A stretch of DNA of 24,686 nucleotides from Spirogloea muscicola (lineage: Eukaryota; Streptophyta; Zygnematophyceae; Spirogloeales; Spirogloeaceae): contig WELB01000074.1 in assembly GCA_009602725.1 (NCBI GenBank), positions 219,542 to 244,227 on the forward strand, read 5' to 3'. How positions within the stretch are numbered: the stretch's first letter is position 1; every line of letters starts with the position of its first letter. The position numbers and the translations under genes are program-made. Positions 19,172-24,686 of this stretch are shown here, in pieces. Under the pieces are notes generated by a model that was not told the origin of the DNA, made no database searches, and saw only the letters and a program-made list of their open reading frames with translations.

Positions 19172-19306
19172 AAAAAGAATGGACAATGTCCAAAGCCAAA
19201 GAAAGAGGAGCCGGAGAAACTACAAAACACTGCAGAACACAGAAACGATGCAGAGGAAAGCTCAGTACCCACGAGTGAGCAACATCAGGTCTGAGTAGCT
19301 CGCTGC
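19172..19306 (-). repeat. 3'-tail repeat (copy T2) with the last codons of copy G
   Basis: Homologous to 15428-15568. On the minus strand it includes ASYSDLMLLTRGY with its stop (about 19262-19306), then the tail down to the hairpin core at about 19150. To the right of about 19310 the sequence no longer resembles the ORF. Confidence 0.7.
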
Positions 19307-19636
19307 GCCTAAGGCACGATCGGCGAGCAGATGCAGCGCGCGAGCCTGGAGCTGCCGGCGCCGACCGCCCCCGGACAGCGATATAGGGACCGGATCCTCG
19401 GCGCCTGATCCATCGGGCAGGGGCCTGGGATCCACGTTTGGTGGAAGCGGCACCTGGCGGGCGCCCGGCAGCCCCCTGGGCCCCCCGGCGGGCGCGAGGC
19501 GACGCGGGGCAGGTCGGCACCAGGGGACCTATAACCCCCGGCGGCGGCGGCGGGCCCGGCCGGGCGGCGACTCCAGCGATACCGCCACCGCATCGTCCCG
19601 ACCCAGGTGTGGGCATTCATTACCGGCGGCGGCGGA

Positions 19637-19668
<32 letters not shown>

Positions 19669-19724
19669 GTTTCGGTCAATGATGTCGTGACCTTGGCGCT
19701 CGCTTGCCGGCAAGGCCTCGGGCC
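19307..19724. other. GC-rich spacer before the unknown ORF, with a (GGC)n tract
   Basis: The 418 bp include a pure GGC microsatellite at about 19624-19669 and otherwise very GC-rich sequence open in several frames. I recognise no product. It probably contains the promoter and 5' UTR of the + strand ORF at 19725. Confidence 0.4.
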
Positions 19725-20047
19725 ATGGCCGCCGCAGACGCCGCCGTCGCCACCGCCGCCGNGGCCAGCCTCCTGAGAGGACCCTTCCCCACTTGCGACG
19801 TCGCAGAATCCGTGGACAAGGTGGTCGGTGAGGACCACGAGCTTGGGGGGGCTTCGGTCGCTGTTGACCGTGCCAATCCGAAGGTGCTAGGCCATGCACT
19901 GCCTTGTCCTCTGGAAGTAGATAGTCAGGCAGGCCATCTTCTAGTCATGGAGATGAGTCGCCGATTGACGGGCATCATCCTGTCGCAGGAGGATGGGAAC
20001 AGCAGGTATGGAGGTAGGCCGCAGATGTCTTCGAGGGGAGGCATGGC

Positions 20048-20092
<45 letters not shown>

Positions 20093-20417
20093 CGGCAGCG
20101 GCAGGCAGCTTGTCTGCAGCAGGATGCAGCGCTTCTCGCGCCACGTCTGGCTCGTGGGTTGCGAGGTCATGCCCAACGCCGTGTCGGCGGTCGAGCGCCC
20201 TCAGGACCGCACCGGAGGGTCCGAGGTTGGCGCCGGTGGTGGCAGGAAAGGTGGAGGCAACAGCGGCGATGGAAATATTAGCGACACCGATCTGGGTTTC
20301 GTGGACGCCCTGGACCTTGACCTTTTCGACGACGACGAGCCGAGCGAGGCGCCTGCCAAGGAGGAGAGCGTGGAGTCGGTGGCGAGCCAGCAGCGGCAGC
20401 AGGTGCGGCAGCGCTGA
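19725..20417 (+). CDS. Unrecognised 230-aa protein with polyglycine tract and acidic C-terminus
   Basis: An intronless reading of 230 codons from the ATG at 19725; codon 13 contains an undetermined base (19762). It has an Ala-rich N-terminus (about 1-13), a mixed segment with ESVDKVVGEDHELGG and MSRRLTGIILSQEDG (about 26-95), a Gly-rich run of about 17 (108-124), RMQRFSRHVWLVGCEVMPN, then an acidic stretch DTDLGFVDALDLDLFDDDEP (about 188-207) and a Gln/Arg end. No transmembrane segment or known motif is seen. Codon choice in the non-repeat parts looks coding, and the acidic end is hard to get from random GC-rich sequence. Introns could be hidden: splice-like AG sites precede the Gly tract, and the true start could be the ATG at 20026. 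Convergent with the Ycf45-like gene. Function unknown. Confidence 0.5.
20048..20100. repeat. (GGC)n tract coding for polyglycine
   Basis: Imperfect GGC/GGT triplet run inside the unknown ORF. In frame it encodes about 17 glycines. Confidence 0.85.
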
Positions 20418-21303
20418 AGGCGGGACGCGTGGCGACTGGCGGAGTGCCCCGTTGCCTGATGCATTACCAATGACGATCCTGGAGCCGTTGCGGCTGCAAC
20501 TGGCGCGCACTGGCAAGCGCAGGCGGTGGCAGAGCCATGTTGGTGTTGGGAGGACTTCACCCAAACGCCAACTCTAGCATGCCAGCGAGCACCGCAGAGC
20601 TGCGCATCCAACGCAGGCACTCAGTAGGTTCAGCAGGCTATGATAGCTCCAGCGCCCTTGTACTGGCATCCTTGTACTGTACTGTTCTTGTACCACTTCT
20701 CCTCCTCAAGCTTGCTGGCGGTTTAGTTACATACATGGTACCTTCAACTTTGTGGTTAGTAGGAAAGCCACCTTTGTGCATTATACATCTTCTTCAGTAG
20801 TGCAGTTCTTCGTTGAAGCTTGCGCTGCTGCAAAGCATCAGACCAGCAGGCATGGCAACCTTGAGGTGCATGTTGCAAAGGACTGCCGCCCTTTTACAAG
20901 CAGCTTGGCTGGCCTTTGAGTTGGCAATGCCTGCTTTAGGGCTCGGCGTAATGCTCTGAGCAAGTGTGCCAAGATGACACCACATTCCACATGGGCAAGT
21001 CTTTCAGTGCGGTGCGCCAGCTAGAGCAGCCACCACTGCCACGAGTTGCTGCGGCAGCAGCAATCGACACTTCAAGCTGTCAATGCAGGGCCAGGCCACA
21101 TCTTAGCAGACCCAACCACCATCTTGAGCCCGAAGGTCCCTCAATTGGCCTGGACCCGAAGTTTCGGCGTAGGAAATACTGAATCGCAATCATGCACGTG
21201 TCGTGCCTGTGACTGTATGTTGAGCTGGAACAGCCGCCAAGACAGCGCCATAGTTGCTAAAAGGTTACGGCGCTTCTATCTGCTGTTGGGCATCGCTGTG
21301 ACA
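20418..21303. other. Convergent intergenic region, unknown ORF / Ycf45-like gene
   Basis: These 886 bp separate two convergent stop codons. No ORF here is recognisable and I see no RNA gene or repeat-island element. TTACA at 20727-20731 reads TGTAA on the minus strand and could be a distant poly(A) signal for the Ycf45-like gene. Confidence 0.5.
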
Positions 21304-24300
21304 TCAATCTGGCAGCACAGGCAGGCGGCTGACGCTGGTGCCACCCATGACGCGGTGCATGGGTTTGTCGCCGTCATTGTCCTCGTCCTCGTCATCCTCG
21401 TCCTCCTCGTCTGTGCCTTCGCTGCAATCGTTTTCGGACCCCTCGATTGCATAGCCACTTCGCAGCGGTGAAGGTAGGATGCGCAAACGGCAGCCAGAGC
21501 CGCCAGAGGTGCCGCCGCTGCCACCAACAACCACTGCCTCGAGGTGGTACCCCTCAGCGATGAGCCGTGCCTGGAGGTCAACAACGTCTGGCGCGCGTGG
21601 CAGCAACTCTGCCGGCTGCCCCCGTGGAATCACCAGCTGCTCCGCTGCTAGCCTCGCCTCCTGCGCGACACCAAGACCACCAGCGCAGCGCGAGAGCAAG
21701 AGTAAGGGTCCTCGAGGTGCACCATTAACAGCAGCCTTACACTGTCATTCCAGTGTGAGTTTTGGTAACTCGTCAAAGTAAGTAGATTGGGATGTCAAAC
21801 GCAAGATGCAGCAGCCAGACTACTCACTTCGAGGGCATCGACCTCGTCTTCCAACGCTGCACGGCTGCTGACTGCCTGCCACCGCGCCGGCTCATCGCCA
21901 TCTTGTTGGGGCCGGCCCTCCATCAGCTCTGCTGCTGCACGGTTTACGCTGCTGCCACCATGTACCACGACGGCTGCCCCCAGCGGGTCCATACCGAGGA
22001 TCGCCCGCATTGCACGCACCATTTGTGCCATTGTGTTGGACTGCAGTGGTGCCATGTTGGGCAAGTGAGAAGGTGCCTGCCGCCAGCTGCTCGCCGAGTG
22101 TGGTACCACAACTGAGCATTGGCGCTACATGGGCACGGCATGGCGGCATAGTTTTGAGACGCACCTTGATGGCAAAGATGGGCAGCTGGCGGTACTTGGC
22201 GAGGTCGCGCACCCATGCGCTCTGCTTGAGCTTAGAGCGCAGCGCAAGCACAGCGTCAGCCGCACCAATGTCGCTCGTCAGCTGCACCGCCTCCTCCAAG
22301 CCCATTACCTCCATTACTTGCTCCAGAGGCGCCTCCGCCACCTGACCCCAGTCAACAGAAGAATGAGTTGGTCAAACTGCTAAGATAATGGTCAACTTTT
22401 AAGAGCGCATGAGCAGGACAACCATGTGGGGTGCCTCTAGGTGCATGAAGGACCTGCTGCATCTGGTAGAGGCGCAGCCAGGGTGGCTCAAAAGCCGGCA
22501 GCTGTGATGGTGGAGGCCATGACAGCAGCAGTGTGGCCGCGGCGGAAGAAGCAGTGGCTAATGGGGCCTCGCAGTGTGGCAAATACCTGGTACACAAACA
22601 GGAGGACGGGCGCGTCGCCAGGCTGCCAAGGCTGGCCAGCTCGACCTGGTGCCCCTGCCTCGTCGTCGCTGTCCCTTGGTAGTGGCAGCCGGGCTCTGCC
22701 GCCTTGGTCCTCAGCACCTCGCTCATCCTCGTAGTCCTCGCAGCTATCGCTGTCGCTCTCATTGTCGCTCATGTAATCGAAGATGCCGCCACGCCCGGCG
22801 CTGCCAGGAACTGTTGGTGCGGTGCCAAGCTGGGGCTGCGCTGGTGACAATGCCTCTCCTTTACTTGATCGGCGCACTGTTACCCCGCCGCTGTCGTCCA
22901 TCCGCCGCACCTCAAACACAGGCGGCCGGCCTGCAAGCAGCGCATCCACGGTGTGCGCCAGGCTGCGGTGGACGCGCCACTCGCGACGCGAAACTATCTC
23001 AACCGCTGCGTCAAACACAGGAGGGCCCTTGCGCTCCAGAACGCTCTTCTGCACGCCACGCCGTCGCGCCTCCTCGTCCCCCAGTGTGACGCTCTGGGCG
23101 ACAACAGAAAGTACATACTTGGATGTCTGGCTGCCGGGCTCAAGTCAATGACTTCGACTTAACCTGACATTGGCAACGTGATATAGCTGCCTGGTACAAC
23201 AATGGGTGGTGCAGTACACGCTGATAACGGCCTGCAGATGGCACCATTTGACAGGCAGCTCAGCGAGAAGCTTCCTCGGAAGCAAACCTGGATGCCGCCG
23301 GCAAGGATTTGCAGCGAGGGGTTCTTGACCAGGTTCTCAACCGTCATGCCATGCGCAGTTCCAACGAGCTGCACACCCCGCTGCGCAATGGTGGACGAAG
23401 CCAAGGCCTCCAGCTCCGTGCCGATCTCATCAATGACAACCGTCTGGGGCATGTGGTTCTCCACCGCCTCAATCATCACCTGCCAATGCACCAAGTACAA
23501 GTTGATTGAGTTGCCTTGCAGTAATAAGCTTGAGAGAGTACTGAAATAGGTCCAAGCACAGTCTCTTACACGTTGGGCTCAGAGCCAGCATTCAGGTCGA
23601 AGAGAAAATGCTGTACCAAGCCGACTCCACGGAGTTAGGTGCTTTGTGATGTCAGATGCCCACCTCGTGCTGCGCATCCACATGTGGGACCTGCATGCGG
23701 CGGGCCCCGCCGATGCCGGCGTGCGGCACATCACCGTCGCCGCCAATCTCGTTCGACGTGTCCACAATCACAACCCGACGGTGGTGCTCATCTGCCAGCA
23801 GCCTTGCCACCTCCCTACGGCAGTGGGGAGCGACCACAACAAGTGTCTGACGGAGTGAGTCAGTGTTAACTAGCACAACAGCTTGATGCAATCCATGCTT
23901 TCAATTACGTTCCTGTAATGTCACAGTGCTTGTGACGTAATCAGAAAGCACGACAACATAGGTCCGCCAAAGGTAAAGACGCACCTGATGGCAGTGGTCT
24001 TCCCAACACCGGGGGGGCCCATGAGGAGCAGCGAATCACCGGCTGCGACAAGGTCGCAGGCCATAACCGCCGAGCCGGAGATGGCGCGCCCAACCCGGCA
24101 AGTGAGGCCAACGGCGCGGCCTGCCCGGTTACGGATGGCGCTGATACGGTGGAGCGTGCGGTCGATGCCGGCGCGGTTATCTGCGCCAAACTCCCCAACC
24201 TGCGGAGGCGGCAACAAGCAGTTCCTCAGTCTCAGCTGCTAGGACCAAATTTGCTCACCATAACAGCTATTCTTTCTTTACACTTATCCGGATTCACTTC

Positions 24301-24686
24301 TATTCTATTCTATGACAATTTCATTAACACATTTTCATTTACTGCAGCTCAGAGTGGACAATGCCAGCCTTTTGGGGCCACTGATGGAGGCAGCGACGGG
24401 GAGACTGGCCAGGCCTGGGCTGTAGCAAGGGCAGTGGCAGGGTACCTTGGAGATGGCGTAGTCGAGGTCGTCAGCCAGGACGGGGTCGGCGGAGACAGGC
24501 CAGTCGCCGGCGGGGAAGCGCGCGACGGGCGGGCGGCCGAGGTCCAGCACCACCTCCACGAGGTCCGCGACGGCCGGGTGGGCCTCCAGGCGCGCCCGCA
24601 GGGGCGGCGGCAGCAGCACCAGCAGCTGGCGGAGCTCGGCGATGAAGGCGTCGCTGCCGGCGGCCGGCGGCGGCGCCGGCTCGGGG
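21304..24686 (-). CDS. SPD1: Ycf45/SPD1-like P-loop NTPase with R3H-type C-terminus (5' end cut by window)
   Basis: Eight exons on the minus strand: >24686-24446, 24199-23985, 23814-23664, 23479-23288, 23093-22587, 22341-22165, 22040-21828, 21660-21304. All seven introns are GT-AG and in phase, giving 683 residues in the window. Motifs (numbered from the first codon visible): Walker [10 protein letters not shown] (141-149), [22 protein letters not shown], Walker [11 protein letters not shown] (about 215-224), [30 protein letters not shown] (about 270), [38 protein letters not shown] and RLRILP. These match cyanobacterial/plastid Ycf45 and Arabidopsis SPD1 (SEEDLING PLASTID DEVELOPMENT 1), needed for early plastid development; the biochemical role is unclear. 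Nuclear location with introns implies plastid import, but the N-terminus is outside the window. An acidic Ser/Asp insert (about 375-391) and an acidic C-terminal tail look lineage-specific. Confidence 0.92.

Larger units (their letters stand above)
14326..19220. repeat. Dispersed short hairpin repeats, 15 or more copies in both orientations
   Basis: A family of roughly 80-115-bp repeats shares a core GGGCTGGC...GCCAGCCC (perfect stem, 3-nt loop in the best copies). On the C-rich strand the core follows a CTTGTCCATTCTTTT-like stretch and AGCGCTTTT...GGCCCCTTCGAA. In + orientation I see copies near 14440, 14600, 14680, 14745, 14990, 16435, 17415, 17825, 18470, 18835 and 19130. In reverse I see copies near 14335, 15785, 15920, 17045, 17330 and 18940. 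Variants differ next to the hairpin: GCCCATAGAGAAGA, GCCCATTGAGGATA or CTCTCCCAATGGGGGCAAG. The copy at 14680 lacks about 7 bp of the hairpin. I see no terminal inverted repeats and no tRNA-like A box. Both orientations and one clean insertion show they are, or were, mobile. Confidence 0.8.

Noticed and set aside
14326-19300. CRISPR-like array because of the regularly recurring hairpin repeats
   Set aside because: Repeats vary in length, occur in both orientations, have no uniform spacers, and the host is eukaryotic.
22352-22762. 136-codon minus-strand frame overlapping the Ycf45-like gene
   Set aside because: It lies largely in an intron and in a different frame from the conserved exon; joining VLLFVYQ to VAEAPLEQ across 22342-22586 fits the family.

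Overview
This is nuclear DNA from a eukaryote, most likely a green alga (Chlorophyta; a trebouxiophyte is a guess). The genes are split by many short introns in GC-rich coding sequence. The products include two green-lineage or plastid-associated proteins, a NO EXINE FORMATION 1 (NEF1)-type membrane protein and a nuclear, intron-containing Ycf45/SPD1 P-loop protein. GC-rich triplet microsatellites are common, and a TGTAA-type poly(A) signal lies after one gene. I built five multi-exon gene models by joining in-frame blocks at splice sites. All 35 introns inferred keep the reading frame, and 34 are GT-AG.

Layout from left to right: (1) the first codons of a possible leftward gene (<1-49), then a 262-bp gap holding a 57-bp imperfect palindrome and a (CCG)n tract; (2) D-aminoacyl-tRNA deacylase, + strand, 312-2321, 7 exons, 155 aa; (3) NEF1-like polytopic membrane protein, - strand, 2751-9656, 15 exons, about 1117 aa; (4) protein farnesyl/geranylgeranyl transferase alpha subunit, + strand, 10005-11923, 5 exons, divergent from NEF1; (5) ER membrane protein complex subunit 8/9, - strand, 12699-14157, 5 exons, 203 aa; (6) a 5.5-kb repeat island, about 14158-19724, with degenerate tails of a retroelement-like ORF on the - strand, interleaved with many short hairpin-containing repeats in both orientations; (7) an unrecognised 230-aa ORF, + strand, 19725-20417, with a polyglycine tract; (8) a Ycf45/SPD1-like NTPase, - strand, 21304 to beyond the right edge, 8 exons seen, 683 residues in the window.

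The genes do not form a pathway. They are individually promoted housekeeping genes (tRNA proofreading, protein prenylation, ER membrane-protein insertion) plus two green-lineage proteins, in alternating convergent and divergent pairs. The most unusual part is the repeat island. Its short elements carry a GGGCTGGC/GCCAGCCC hairpin and often end in a pyrimidine tract plus AG. One sits inside a retroelement remnant flanked by a perfect 9-bp direct repeat, and removing it restores the reading frame. They look like a small non-autonomous mobile family, possibly introner-like. Two undetermined bases (9709 and 19762) fall in or beside GC-rich sequence.
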